NCBI RefSeq assembly: GCF_014648395.1
Contig: NZ_BMRA01000011.1
Location: 102,891 to 154,894 of the forward strand
Length of the DNA: 52,004 bases
Origin: Micromonospora fulviviridis
GTDB lineage: Bacteria; Actinomycetota; Actinomycetes; Mycobacteriales; Micromonosporaceae
Direction: 5' to 3'
The notes beneath the pieces were generated by a model that was given only the letters and a program-made list of their open reading frames with translations, was not told the DNA's origin and did not search any database. Positions 1 through 8,031 of the stretch are shown piece by piece; position 1 is the first letter of the stretch, and each line of letters starts with the position of its first letter. The translations under genes were made by a program, and so were the position numbers.

Positions 1-797
1 AGGTGCATGGTGGCCCGCTCCTGGGCGATCGGCACCACGAGCATGGTGTGCGCGAGCCCGGCGGCGAAGACCTGCCGGGCCAGCCGCTCCGCGCCGGCCG
101 GCGTGGTCCGCTCGCCCACGCCGACGGCGAGCACACCCGGCGCGAGCAGCAGCACGTCGCCGCCCTCCAGGTGCTCCAGCTCGGGGTGGTAGACGAACTC
201 GGTGCCGACGAAGCGCGGGTGGTAGCGGTAGATCGCGTCGGTCAGCGTGGTCTCCCGGCGGCGGGCCGGCATGGCCAGGCTGGTCACACCGACCCGGTCC
301 CCGATCCAGACCGACGAGTCGCGGGTGAAGAGCAGGTTGGGCAGCGGATCGATGACGAAGTCGTGCCGGTCCATCAGCGTCCAGACCAGACCGCCGGGGC
401 GGTCCGGGCCGATCCGTACCTCCTCGTGGGCGAGCCCGGCCACGAACACGTCGGCCAGGGCGGCCGGGTCGAGGTAGGTGAGGTGGTCGGCGACCCGGCG
501 GCGCAGGGTGTCGCCCAACCGCGGCGAGCGGAGCACCAACTCGGTCAGCTCGGCCCGCGCCTCGGGCACGGCGAGGGTCTCGGCCAGCAGGGTGGCCAGG
601 TAGAGCACCTCCACGCCGCGGGACCGCAGGGCCGCCGCGAAGGCGTCATGCTCCTCCTGCGCCCTGCCCACCCATGGGATAGCGTCGAAGAGCAAGGAGT
701 CGTTGTTGCGTGGGGTGAGGCGGGCGAGTTCCGGCCCCGGGCGGTGCAGCAGCACCGTGCCGAGCCGACCGACCTCGCTGTCCACGTAGTGGGTCAC
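1..797 (-). CDS. arcA: Arginine deiminase, N-terminal part (gene runs off the left edge)
   Basis: Arginine deiminase hydrolyses L-arginine to citrulline and ammonia in the cytoplasm. About 265 codons are visible; the family is usually about 400-420 residues, so the C-terminal part with the catalytic Cys lies outside the window. The visible part has the pentein-fold signatures: an N-terminal LHRPGPEL segment, PNLLFTRDSS carrying a catalytic Asp, LEGGDVLLL, and at the very edge ATMHL, whose His belongs to the catalytic set. The GTG at 797 is chosen because a TACGCT element ends 6 nt before it, which suggests a leaderless mRNA. A 19-bp dyad lies about 50 bp further upstream. A dimethylargininase gene lies 11 kb away. 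Identity is secure from motifs; regulation is inferred. Confidence 0.93.
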   Translation of the reverse strand, partial: MTHYVDSEVGRLGTVLLHRPGPELARLTPRNNDSLLFDAIPWVGRAQEEHDAFAAALRSRGVEVLYLATLLAETLAVPEARAELTELVLRSPRLGDTLRRRVADHLTYLDPAALADVFVAGLAHEEVRIGPDRPGGLVWTLMDRHDFVIDPLPNLLFTRDSSVWIGDRVGVTSLAMPARRRETTLTDAIYRYHPRFVGTEFVYHPELEHLEGGDVLLLAPGVLAVGVGERTTPAGAERLARQVFAAGLAHTMLVVPIAQERATMH

Positions 798-803
798 CTT
801 CGC

Positions 804-809
804 AGCGTA
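804..809 (-). promoter_or_regulatory. Leaderless -10 element of arcA
   Basis: TACGCT on the minus strand, followed by 6 nt and then the GTG start at 797. The spacing puts the transcription start on the start codon. Confidence 0.6.
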
Positions 810-843
810 GGGCAGGCTTCCGCACCATCCGGGAAAAGAAGTG

Positions 844-862
844 TGAATGAATATGGCATTCA
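844..862. promoter_or_regulatory. Inverted repeat between arcA and the NERD-like gene (possible operator)
   Basis: TGAATG and CATTCA form a dyad with a 7-nt spacer. A nested TGAAT-N5-ATTCA (848-862) resembles the arms of ARG boxes, although the classical ArgR spacer is 4 nt. It lies in an unusually AT-rich stretch upstream of arcA. Binding of ArgR is a guess. Confidence 0.4.
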
Positions 863-960
863 TCCGCACTCATTCCGGCGCTCCAACTTGCCGAGCACCG
901 GGGTGCGCAACGTAGGGTAGTGGAGACATAACTTCGAGAGACCTTTTGCCGGAGGTCGCG

Positions 961-1698
961 ATGACTGTCTTTCCCGCTCGCCGAGCCGTACCGAGCCGGG
1001 CACTGCCGCCCGTGTCGGTGCCGCACCCCCGGGTCGAGGCCACCTCGGTGCTCGAGCCGGCCCGACCGACTCCGCTGGAGTGGGCCCGCCGTCGCCGGGC
1101 CGAGCGGGGGGCCCGCAAGTTGGAGGCGGCCGGGGCCCGCGCCCTCGGCCAGCTCGACCACCTCGGCCCCGCCTGGCACGTCATCGAGTGGCCCCGCACC
1201 GACGTCGCGGACGTGCTGCTCGACCGCACGCAGGACGAGCGGGCCGGGTTCCTCGCCATCGGGCCGAGCGGGCTCTTCGCGGTCACCGTCGCCGACCACG
1301 GCCGGGCCCGGGTGCTCGTCGCCGGCGACGTCGTGCAGATCAACGGCAAGCGTCCGCCCTATGTGGCCGAGGCCCGCCGCGACGCCAAGCGGGCCGCCAA
1401 GGCCCTCTCCGATGCCGTCGGCCTGCCGATCCCGGTGACCCCGGTGCTGACCTTCGTCGGCTCCGGGGTCATCAGCGTCTACGGCCTGCCCAAGGACTGC
1501 CTCATGGCCACCCACCGGGAGCTGGACCGCCTGCTCGTGGCGGGCGGCAACCGGATCAGTCCAGCCACCGCCGAGAAGCTCTCCCGCATCGCCCAGGCCC
1601 CGTCGACGTGGCTCAACGGCACGTACCGTCCAGCGGCCGACTACCGGTGGTACGAGGAGGGCCGAACGGCCGCTGACAAGCGGGCCGCCCGCCGGTAA
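961..1698 (+). CDS. NERD-like domain protein, probably non-catalytic
   Basis: A predicted cytoplasmic protein of 245 residues. The middle (roughly residues 50-170) follows the nuclease-related NERD pattern: a helical ERGARKLEAAG start, the strand AGFLAIGPSGLFAVTV, a VVQINGKRPP segment, an Ala-rich helix and the strand VTPVLTFVGSG. The catalytic (D/E)-x-K normally found after the GPSGLF strand is replaced here by VTVADHG, so nuclease activity is doubtful. The ATG at 961 is chosen because GGAGG lies 5 nt upstream; a TTG at 946 is in frame but has no such site. It is divergent from arcA. The exact role is unknown. Confidence 0.75.
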   Translation: MTVFPARRAVPSRALPPVSVPHPRVEATSVLEPARPTPLEWARRRRAERGARKLEAAGARALGQLDHLGPAWHVIEWPRTDVADVLLDRTQDERAGFLAIGPSGLFAVTVADHGRARVLVAGDVVQINGKRPPYVAEARRDAKRAAKALSDAVGLPIPVTPVLTFVGSGVISVYGLPKDCLMATHRELDRLLVAGGNRISPATAEKLSRIAQAPSTWLNGTYRPAADYRWYEEGRTAADKRAARR

Positions 1699-1924
1699 CG
1701 TCTGCGGCGACGCCACGCGGTCCGCGGCTCCGCCCCGGTGGTTCCGTCGGTCCGCGCCGTCGCCGGCCGCCCGACACCGGGCACCCGTCCCACCGACCCC
1801 TGTCCCCGGTCCCGCCGAGCCCTCGGATGTGCCTGCGGCTCCGGTGACCGGACGCAGCGCGGTCGGGCGGTCGTCGGGACGACCGGCTAGCGTGGACAGA
1901 CCGTCGGTGTACATAGGAGGCGCG

Positions 1925-2380
1925 GTGGCCCACGTCGAACTCTCGCTCTCGGAAGTGTTCGCGCCCCCAGCGGGGACACCGGCCGAGCAGGAGTCCGACA
2001 ACTTCGGGCAGTGGTCCGGCACGGTTTCCCGGGCCGCCGAGCCGTGCCTGCTCATCGACGCCGAGACCACCGTGGTGGCCATCTCCTCGTCCGGCTGCGA
2101 CCTGCTCTGCCTCGGCGCCCCCGAGGACGTCATCGGCCGGCCCCTGCTGGAGGGCGGCCTGCGCCTGGTCGACTTCACCGCCAGCCCGAGCGAGCTGACC
2201 GAGCAGGAGACCGACAAGATCCCGCCGCTGCTCGCGCTGCTCTCCGGCCGGCTGGCCCGGGGCCTGCTCCGGGTCCAGGGGCCCGGCGCCGACGCCGGCA
2301 CGACGGTGGACGCCATCTCCACGCCGGTGCTCACCGACGGCGAGGTCGCTGGCTCACTCACCTTCTTCTCGGCCGTCTGA
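1925..2380 (+). CDS. Small PAS-domain-like protein
   Basis: A 151-residue predicted soluble protein. After a short acidic N-terminus, the segment EPCLLIDAETTVVAISSSG followed by a helix and VIGRPLLEGGLRLVDF looks like the first half of a PAS sensory fold, and the C-terminal STPVLTDGEVAGSLTFF looks like its closing strands. No kinase, GGDEF or other output domain is attached, so it may act as a stand-alone sensor or adaptor. The GTG at 1925 is preferred over upstream in-frame starts because AGGAGG (1915-1920) precedes it. No partner gene is obvious nearby. Fold assignment is by pattern only. Confidence 0.7.
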   Translation: MAHVELSLSEVFAPPAGTPAEQESDNFGQWSGTVSRAAEPCLLIDAETTVVAISSSGCDLLCLGAPEDVIGRPLLEGGLRLVDFTASPSELTEQETDKIPPLLALLSGRLARGLLRVQGPGADAGTTVDAISTPVLTDGEVAGSLTFFSAV

Positions 2381-2441
2381 CCTGCGACGACGTGGCGATC
2401 GCCGCACCGGGCGGTGCTGGGGCAGTGCCGCGCCGAGGCCG

Positions 2442-2447
2442 TAGGGT
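2442..2447 (+). promoter_or_regulatory. Leaderless -10 element of the ACT-domain gene
   Basis: TAGGGT, then 6 nt (GCCCTC), then the ATG at 2454. Confidence 0.6.
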
Positions 2448-2453
2448 GCCCTC

Positions 2454-2843
2454 ATGCTCGATGTCGCTGTGTTGCCGGGCGAGTACGCCGTGTGCCGCCT
2501 GCCGGCCGGCACCGTGCTGCCCCCACGGCTCTGGGGTGCGCTCGCCGGCCGTGACGTGGTGACGGTGAGCTGGACCGCCGACGGCGTCTCGGTGATCTGC
2601 CCCGCCGAGCGGGCGCCCGCCGGAGCGGACGTGGAGACCGAGTGGCGCTGCCTGCGGCTGGTCGGCCCGCTGGATGCGGCGGTCACCGGCACGCTCGCCG
2701 CGCTGGTCGACCCGCTCGCCCGGGCCCGGGTCGACGTGGTGGCCTTCTCCACGTACGACACCGACCACGTGCTGGTGCCGACCGTGCGGCTGGCCGAGGC
2801 GACCAGCGCGCTGGAGCGGGCCGGGCACCGGGTCCACAAGTGA
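2454..2843 (+). CDS. ACT-domain protein (CASTOR-like small ACT protein)
   Basis: A 129-residue cytoplasmic protein with the pattern of stand-alone ACT-domain proteins that bind amino acids. An N-terminal subdomain (MLDVAVLPGEYAVCRLPAG) is followed by SWTADGVSVICP and a classical ACT half with RLVGPLDAAVTGTLAALVDPLA and VDVVAFSTYDTDHVLV. Such proteins often serve as amino-acid sensors or as detached regulatory subunits. Its nearest metabolic neighbour is prephenate dehydratase, 0.6 kb downstream, which carries its own ACT domain. The ligand cannot be told from the sequence. The start is supported by a leaderless promoter. Confidence 0.75.
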   Translation: MLDVAVLPGEYAVCRLPAGTVLPPRLWGALAGRDVVTVSWTADGVSVICPAERAPAGADVETEWRCLRLVGPLDAAVTGTLAALVDPLARARVDVVAFSTYDTDHVLVPTVRLAEATSALERAGHRVHK

Positions 2844-2892
2844 CCTTCACCCGATCGGGGGATCCTCCTACGATGGGCTCGGCCGACCGGCC

Positions 2893-3447
2893 ATGACGAC
2901 GTCCCTCGATGCCGAGGATCGCACCGTGTCCTGCACCCCGCCCCGCCCCGCCCACCGACACCTTCCGGTGGCACTGGCCGCCCTGCTCGCCCTCGCCGGC
3001 TGCGGCGCGCCGCCCGAGCTGCGCCACCCCACCGCGTCCGCGACCACCGCGCCGACCATCTCCGCCACCCCCACCCCGACCCTGACGCCGACCGCGCCGG
3101 TGACCCCGACCCGGCCGACCCGCGCGACGCCGACCCCGGACCCGACCGCCACGCCCTGCCGGTCCGGCCCCTCCGCCGACCGGGTCGTCGCCCTGCTGCG
3201 CGGTCCGGCCCGGGTGCTGCCCCGGGACGTCCGGGTCACGGTGCGGACCGGGCCGCTCTGCGCGGAGGGCTGGCAGTACACGGTGCTGGCGGTGAGCGGG
3301 CACGAGGAGCTCCAGGTGATCACCCGGGGCCGGCCCGCCGCGCTGGAGCTGGTCACGGCCGGCACGGACGTGTGCGGCGTGGAGGTACGCGCCGCCGGCC
3401 CGTCCGGCATCCGGACCCTGGCCTGCGACGGCACCCCGGGTGCGTAG
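2893..3447 (+). CDS. Secreted lipoprotein of unknown function
   Basis: A 184-residue protein with an N-terminal hydrophobic stretch (VALAALLALAGC) ending in a lipobox, so it should be lipidated on the Cys and held on the outer face of the membrane. A Pro/Thr-rich linker with repeated PTPT-like units (residues about 50-90) leads to a small globular domain with three further cysteines (PCRSGPS, GPLCAEGW, GTDVCGVEV) that could form disulfides. The ATG at 2893 leaves an N-region of about 20 residues; the GTG at 2926 is an alternative. Its stop codon TAG is shared with the -10 element of the next gene. No function is recognised. Confidence 0.72.
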   Translation: MTTSLDAEDRTVSCTPPRPAHRHLPVALAALLALAGCGAPPELRHPTASATTAPTISATPTPTLTPTAPVTPTRPTRATPTPDPTATPCRSGPSADRVVALLRGPARVLPRDVRVTVRTGPLCAEGWQYTVLAVSGHEELQVITRGRPAALELVTAGTDVCGVEVRAAGPSGIRTLACDGTPGA

Positions 3448-3450
3448 TCT
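3445..3450 (+). promoter_or_regulatory. Leaderless -10 element of pheA, overlapping the upstream stop codon
   Basis: TAGTCT, then 7 nt, then the ATG at 3458. The first three bases are the stop codon of the lipoprotein gene. Confidence 0.6.
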
Positions 3451-3457
3451 GGTCGAC

Positions 3458-4414
3458 ATGCCGGGAACACCGCCGACCCGCTTCGTCTACCTGGGTCCCG
3501 AGGGCACCTTCGCCGAGCAGGCGCTGCGTACCGTCCCCGCCGCCGAGCGGGGTGATCGGACGCCGGCGCGCAGCGTGGGCGAGGCGCTGGACGCCGTACG
3601 GGCCGGGGAGGCGGACGCGGCGCTGGTGCCGCTGGAGAACTCCATCGGCGGCGCGGTCGGCGTGACCCTGGACGAACTGGCCGAGGGGGAGCCGCTGGTG
3701 ATCACCCGCGAGGTGATCCTGCCGGTCGAGTTCGTGCTCGCCAGCCGCACCGGGATCGCGCTGGCCGACGTGCGCAGCGTGGCGGCCCACCCGCAGGCGT
3801 CCACCCAGTGCCGCGGCTGGCTCCGCGACCACCTGCCCGACGCCACCGTGGTCGACGTGCTCTCCAACGGCGCCGCCGCGGCGGGCGCGGCGAGCGGCGA
3901 GTACGACGCCGCCATCTGCGCCCCGATCGGCGCCACCCGGCACCGGCTGACCGTGCTCGCCGACAAGATCGCCGACCACCCGGACGCGGTGACCCGGTTC
4001 GCGCTTGTCTCCCGCCCCGGCCCGCCCCCGCCGCCGACCGGCGACGACGTCACCTCGCTGGCGGTCTACATCGCGCACGACCGGGTCGGCGCGCTGCTGT
4101 CGGTGCTCACGGAGTTCGCCACCCGCGGGGTGAACCTGAGCCGGATCGAGTCCCGCCCGACCGGCGAGGCGCTCGGCCGGTACGTGTTCTTCCTCGACTG
4201 CACGGGGCACGTCGCCGACGTACGCCTCGGCGAGGCGTTGCAGGGGCTGCGCCGGGTCTGCGCGGACGTGCGCTTCCTCGGCTCGTACCCCCGGCACCGC
4301 TGGAACCCGGCGGCGAGCGACCGGCCGGTCCCCGCGCCGGCCGGCCTCACCGACGCCGACTACGCGGACGCGGCGGCCTGGCTGTCCCGGCTGCGCGCCG
4401 GCGAGCTGAACTGA
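3458..4414 (+). CDS. pheA: Prephenate dehydratase
   Basis: This 318-residue enzyme converts prephenate to phenylpyruvate in phenylalanine synthesis. The catalytic PDT domain fills roughly residues 5-185: FVYLGPEGTFAEQAL at the start, VPLENSIGGAV, and VTRFALVSR, in which the TRF motif (about 178-180) is diagnostic. A C-terminal ACT domain (about 205-275) contains GALLSVLTEFATRGVNLSR and the ESRP motif (about 230) of the phenylalanine-binding site, so feedback inhibition by Phe is expected. There is no chorismate mutase domain, as is usual in actinomycetes. The gene ends in a strong terminator facing the AIM24 gene. Confidence 0.95.
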   Translation: MPGTPPTRFVYLGPEGTFAEQALRTVPAAERGDRTPARSVGEALDAVRAGEADAALVPLENSIGGAVGVTLDELAEGEPLVITREVILPVEFVLASRTGIALADVRSVAAHPQASTQCRGWLRDHLPDATVVDVLSNGAAAAGAASGEYDAAICAPIGATRHRLTVLADKIADHPDAVTRFALVSRPGPPPPPTGDDVTSLAVYIAHDRVGALLSVLTEFATRGVNLSRIESRPTGEALGRYVFFLDCTGHVADVRLGEALQGLRRVCADVRFLGSYPRHRWNPAASDRPVPAPAGLTDADYADAAAWLSRLRAGELN

Positions 4415-4452
4415 CGGTGCGTGGGGCGCCCGTCCGGGCGCCCCACGCACCG
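4415..4452. terminator. Bidirectional terminator between pheA and the AIM24 gene
   Basis: Perfect 18-bp stem (4415-4432 pairing with 4435-4452) around TC, between two convergent genes. There is no T-run, as is common in very GC-rich genomes. Confidence 0.85.
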
Positions 4453-4457
4453 GACGG

Positions 4458-5180
4458 TCACTGGAGCAGGCCGCCGAGCAGGCCGCCCTGCTGCTGCTGA
4501 GCGCCGCTGCCCTGCACCGGAGGCTCCTCCGAGGGCTGGACCACGACGAAGCCCTGCCCGGCGAAGCTCATCGTGAACGCCTCGCCGGTGCTGCGGCCGA
4601 GCAGTGTGCCCAGGCCGAGCTGCTCGGCCCGGTGGTAGCCGGTCTGGAGGTTGGCCGACCAGCAGACCGCGGCCTGCGGGTCGACGTAGGTGGGCTGGTC
4701 GACGTTGAGCACGACCGGGGTGCCCTTGGTGGTGATCGCGATCCGGCCGTGGCCGGTGAAGACGCAGTTGAACAGGCCGGACGAGGACGCCATCCCGGCG
4801 CCGCCGACCATCTTGATGTCGTACTGGAGGGTCGAGTCGAAGGCCAGCACGCTGGAGCCGTTGATCGACAGGGCGTCGCCGGGCTCCAGGTCGATGATGT
4901 GCACGTCCTTGGCCAGCTCGGCGAGGAAGACGTCGCCGCGGCCGGAGAGCTTCATGAGCGGCACTCCCTCACCGGTGAGCCGCTGCTTGATGAACTTGCC
5001 GATGCCGCCGGAGCCGAGCGCCTGGAACTGCACCTGGCCCTGGTACGCGACCATGGACCCGACCCGGGCCATCGCCTCGCCGTTCAGCTCGATCTTCAGC
5101 ATCTTGGAGTTCTGCAGCCGCATGCCCGGCTGCTGGGACTCCTTCTCAAGGTTCTCCGCGGAGAACAGCGCGCTGCGCAT
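4458..5180 (-). CDS. AIM24 / TIGR00266 family protein
   Basis: A 240-residue protein of the AIM24 family (tryptophan-RNA-binding-attenuator-like beta fold). Typical segments are EAMARVGSMVAYQGQVQF, GEGVPLMKLSGRGDVFLA, VHIIDLEPGDALSINGSSV and GLFNCVFTGHGRIAI. The tail is Gln/Gly/Leu-rich (QQQQGGLLGGLLQ), possibly a flexible or membrane-contacting end. The bacterial role of the family is unclear; the name comes from a mitochondrial inner-membrane organising protein. AGGAGG stands 6-8 nt before the ATG. It is convergent with pheA and is followed by other minus-strand genes. Confidence 0.88.
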   Translation of the reverse strand: MRSALFSAENLEKESQQPGMRLQNSKMLKIELNGEAMARVGSMVAYQGQVQFQALGSGGIGKFIKQRLTGEGVPLMKLSGRGDVFLAELAKDVHIIDLEPGDALSINGSSVLAFDSTLQYDIKMVGGAGMASSSGLFNCVFTGHGRIAITTKGTPVVLNVDQPTYVDPQAAVCWSANLQTGYHRAEQLGLGTLLGRSTGEAFTMSFAGQGFVVVQPSEEPPVQGSGAQQQQGGLLGGLLQ

Positions 5181-5274
5181 GGGTTTCCTCCTGCATCGGG
5201 GTGTGCCTGCACCGGAGGTTAGGGGACCCGCGCAACAGCGGGGATCGGCCGAGCGGGGCGCGACGCGGGCCCGG

Positions 5275-5625
5275 TCAGCCCCAGCCGAGGGCGTGCAACC
5301 GGTCGTCGTCGATGCCGAAGTGGTGGGCGATCTCGTGCACCACCGTCACCGCCACCTCGTCCACGACGTCGTCCTCGGTGTCGCAGATCGCCAGGATGGG
5401 GTTCCGGAAGATGAGGATGCGGTCGGGCAGCACGCCGGCGTAGTCCCAGCCCCGCGACGTGAGCGCGTGCCCCTCGTAGAGCCCGAGCAGGTCCTCGCCC
5501 GGCGGCGGGTCGTCCTCGACCAGGATGACCACGTTGCTCATCAGCCCGAGCAGCTCCTCGGGCACCTCGTCGAGCGCCTCGCCGACGAGTTCCTCGAACC
5601 GCTCCCGGCTCATCTGCACGGCCAC
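5275..5625 (-). CDS. Minimal zincin metallopeptidase family protein
   Basis: A 116-residue protein of the small zincin-like family common in actinobacteria. The key motif is HEIAHHFGIDDD near the C-terminus (HExxH at residues 97-101, with a following Asp as the likely third zinc ligand). An acidic N-terminal helix (FEELVGEALDEVP) precedes strands around VVILVEDDPP and DRILIFRNPI. The substrate is unknown; such proteins are cytoplasmic. Three starts are possible: GTG 5625, GTG 5619 and ATG 5613. None has a clear ribosome site, and the longest is given. Confidence 0.85.
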   Translation of the reverse strand: MAVQMSRERFEELVGEALDEVPEELLGLMSNVVILVEDDPPPGEDLLGLYEGHALTSRGWDYAGVLPDRILIFRNPILAICDTEDDVVDEVAVTVVHEIAHHFGIDDDRLHALGWG

Positions 5626-5704
5626 GCCGCCCGGTCACCCCTTCACGATCGGCACGCAGCACGGCAAGGGCGCCCGGTGGGCACCCTCGCCGTGTCGGAC
5701 GTGG

Positions 5705-6133
5705 TCAGGCCAGGCGGGCGTTCAGCGTGATCTGCGCGCCGGGGGAGAGCAGCCGGGAGATCGGGCAGTTCTCCTTGGCCGCCTCGGCCAGCTTGGTGAA
5801 CTGGGCCTCGTCCAGGCCCGGGACCTGGCCGACGGTCTCCAGGTCGATCCGGGTCACGGTCATGCCCGCGTCGGTCTTGTCGAAGTGCACCTTGGCGGTG
5901 GTCTCCACCGACGTGTCGGTGGCGCCCGCGTCGGCGAGCTGCTTGGAGAGGGCCATCGAGAAGCAGCTGGCGTGCGCGGCGCCGATCAGCTCCTCGGGGT
6001 TGGTGCCCTCGCCCTCCTCGAAGCGGGACTTGAAGGAGTAGTTACCGGTGAGGCCGCCCTTGCCGGTGCGGACGGTGCCGGACCCCTCGGTGAGGTTGCC
6101 CTGCCAACGAGCGGAAGCGGTACGGATAGGCAT
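5705..6133 (-). CDS. osmC: OsmC family peroxiredoxin
   Basis: This 142-residue thiol peroxidase reduces organic hydroperoxides and is usually induced by osmotic or oxidative stress. It has the OsmC pattern: ASARWQGNLTEGSG at the start, TNPEELIGAAHASCFSMAL with the first catalytic Cys, and AKENCPISRLL with the second. The start at 6133 gives MPIRTASA, the typical OsmC N-terminus, and is backed by a TAGCGT element 7 nt upstream; a longer in-frame version (from 6169) would have to contain that promoter. It appears to be a single-gene unit. Confidence 0.93.
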   Translation of the reverse strand: MPIRTASARWQGNLTEGSGTVRTGKGGLTGNYSFKSRFEEGEGTNPEELIGAAHASCFSMALSKQLADAGATDTSVETTAKVHFDKTDAGMTVTRIDLETVGQVPGLDEAQFTKLAEAAKENCPISRLLSPGAQITLNARLA

Positions 6134-6140
6134 GGCACCG

Positions 6141-6146
6141 ACGCTA
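6141..6146 (-). promoter_or_regulatory. Leaderless -10 element of osmC
   Basis: TAGCGT on the minus strand, 7 nt before the ATG at 6133. Confidence 0.6.
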
Positions 6147-6252
6147 ACCGAAAGCGGCCCGCCCCGCACCGGGCTGTGCGCTTGCGGTCCCCGTCGGCGG
6201 GTGCCGGCTGTGCCATGATTCGACGCAGGCCCGCGTACGGGAAGGGTGGCCG

Positions 6253-6996
6253 ATGTCCCAGGATCTTCCCATCCCCAGGCAGGACAACCGGTCCGACGGC
6301 ACCACCGTCGTGGAGTGGGGCGACGCCGAACCGGCCCCGTCCGGCCGGGTCGGGCGCTCGCTCGCCGGCCTGGGCCGGGACCATCGCCTCCCGCCGGTGC
6401 TCGCCGGTCTCGGCGCGGTGGCCGCGGTCGCCTCGCTGATCGGCGAGTGGCTGGTGATGACCGTGCCCGACGAGGGCCCGGACGGGAGCACCACGGTCCG
6501 GCTGCCGAGCGGTGCGGCGCAGGTGGGCGGCTTCGGTGTCGCGTACCTGGTGGGACTGCTCGGCCTGGCGGTCGCCGTGGCGCTGGCGCTGCGCGGCGCG
6601 CCGGCGGTCCGGCAGCACGCCCGGCTCGCCGGTCTCGGCCTCGCGGCGGCCCTGCTCGCCATGCTGGTCGCGACCGCCTCCTCGCTTCAGGAGCTGGCCC
6701 GGCGCGCCTTCTTCTTCCCCACCGAGCAGCGGTTGCAGGTGGAGCACGGGCGCGGCCTGGTCACCGCCTTCCTCGCCGTCGTGCTGCTGGCCGCCGCGCT
6801 GCACCTGTCCGGCCGGGCCGGCGCCGAGCCCGCCGACCGGGCGGACGAGCCCGGGGCGGAGCCGGCCACCGGGCCCGCGGACGGCCGGTCCGGCCGGGGC
6901 CGGCGCCGGGCGGCCGAGGACGAGCTGCCACCCGCCCCGGCCGACCTGAGCGTCCAGCCCACGACGCCCTTCGCCCACCCCGAACCGCCCCGCTGA
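6253..6996 (+). CDS. Four-helix membrane protein of unknown function
   Basis: A 247-residue predicted inner-membrane protein. Four hydrophobic stretches can be seen: LPPVLAGLGAVAAVASLIG, GVAYLVGLLGLAVAVALAL, LAGLGLAAALLAMLVATA and LVTAFLAVVLLAAALHL. A hydrophilic N-terminal region of about 45 residues precedes them. The C-terminal 60 residues are charged and Pro-rich and probably cytoplasmic. A short extracytoplasmic loop between helices 1 and 2 carries acidic residues. No catalytic motif or known family was recognised. It is transcribed in the same direction as the HAD genes, but a gap of about 210 bp separates them. Confidence 0.7.
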   Translation: MSQDLPIPRQDNRSDGTTVVEWGDAEPAPSGRVGRSLAGLGRDHRLPPVLAGLGAVAAVASLIGEWLVMTVPDEGPDGSTTVRLPSGAAQVGGFGVAYLVGLLGLAVAVALALRGAPAVRQHARLAGLGLAAALLAMLVATASSLQELARRAFFFPTEQRLQVEHGRGLVTAFLAVVLLAAALHLSGRAGAEPADRADEPGAEPATGPADGRSGRGRRRAAEDELPPAPADLSVQPTTPFAHPEPPR

Positions 6997-7209
6997 CCGG
7001 GCGCGGCAGGGTCCTTCCGGCCGCCTCCGGACCGCCCGCGCGCCTGCCGGGGTCGGGACACCGGACGGCCGCCGCGGGTTGGTGTCCGATTCGCCGAAAA
7101 GCCATGGTTGCGACCCGTTCCGCGAGATACGGTTGCTGCCCGCCGTCCGGTGGCCGCGGCACCGAGGACCTGGACGGCCGACGCGACGGCGGCGGGCGAA
7201 GGAGGAACC

Positions 7210-8031
7210 ATGACCCGCCCGGGACTGCCCAAGCTGATCGCCACCGACCTCGACGGCACGCTCGTCCGCAGCGACGAGACCGTCTCCGCGTACACCCACG
7301 AGGTGCTCGACCGGGTGCGGGCCGCGGGGATCCCGGTGGTCGGGGCCACCGGCCGGGGGCCGCGCCTCACCGAGCTGACCCGCAACGACATCCGCGCCGC
7401 CGACTTCCTGGTGATGGCCGGCGGGGGCCGGGTGGTCGACCAGAGCGACCCGGCCGGGCCCCTGGTGCTGCGTGACGAGCGCCTCTCCGGCGCGGTGCTG
7501 GCGCGGATCCTGGCCGACCTGGAGGCCGCCGTCGGCCCGCTCACCGTGATGGTGGAGGCGTCCGACGAGCACGACGCGCCGCTCTGGGGCGACTACCACC
7601 CGAGCTGGCCCTACCAGGACCGGTTCGAGGCGCGCAGCCGCGCCGAGTGCCTCTCCTGCGACGTGCTCAAGGCGTTCGCGCGGACCGCCGACCACCACGT
7701 GGACGAACTGCTGGCGGTGGCCCGCCGGATCGTCCCGGCCGAGCTGGCCACGCTCACCCAGGCCGGGCTCGGCTTCGTCGAGATCTGCCCGCCCGGGGTG
7801 GACAAGTCCACCGGGCTCACCGTCGTCGCCGAGCGGCTCGGCGTCGACCCGGCCGAGGTGCTGGTCTTCGGCGACCAGCCGAACGACCTGCCGATGTTCG
7901 ACTGGGCCGGCTGGGGCCGGGTGGCGGTGGCCAACGCGCACCCGGACGTGCGCGCGGCGGCCGACGAGATCACCCTGCGCAACGACGACGACGGCGTCGC
8001 CGTCTACCTGGACCGACTACTCTCCCGGTGA
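7210..8031 (+). CDS. HAD-family (Cof-type) hydrolase, first of a tandem pair
   Basis: A 273-residue predicted sugar-phosphate-type phosphatase of the HAD superfamily, Cof/IIB subgroup. Motif I is ATDLDGTLV (Asp 13 and Asp 15), motif II lies in VVGATGRG, and motifs III/IV are represented by the Lys in GVDKSTGL and by GDQPNDLPMFDWAG, a typical Cof acid cluster. The cap domain between them contains WGDYHPSWPY. The ATG at 7210 has GGAGG 5 nt upstream. The stop codon overlaps the start of the next gene by one base (TGATG), so the two are translationally coupled. The substrate is not predictable from motifs. Confidence 0.87.
   Translation: MTRPGLPKLIATDLDGTLVRSDETVSAYTHEVLDRVRAAGIPVVGATGRGPRLTELTRNDIRAADFLVMAGGGRVVDQSDPAGPLVLRDERLSGAVLARILADLEAAVGPLTVMVEASDEHDAPLWGDYHPSWPYQDRFEARSRAECLSCDVLKAFARTADHHVDELLAVARRIVPAELATLTQAGLGFVEICPPGVDKSTGLTVVAERLGVDPAEVLVFGDQPNDLPMFDWAGWGRVAVANAHPDVRAAADEITLRNDDDGVAVYLDRLLSR

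Noticed and set aside
3030..3165. Tandem DNA repeat in the lipoprotein gene
   Set aside because: The similarity only reflects a Pro/Thr-rich linker in GC-rich codons; the units are irregular.
5986..7941. A 651-codon open frame on the minus strand over the OsmC, membrane-protein and HAD genes
   Set aside because: The translation is low-complexity and motif-free and overlaps three well-supported genes.
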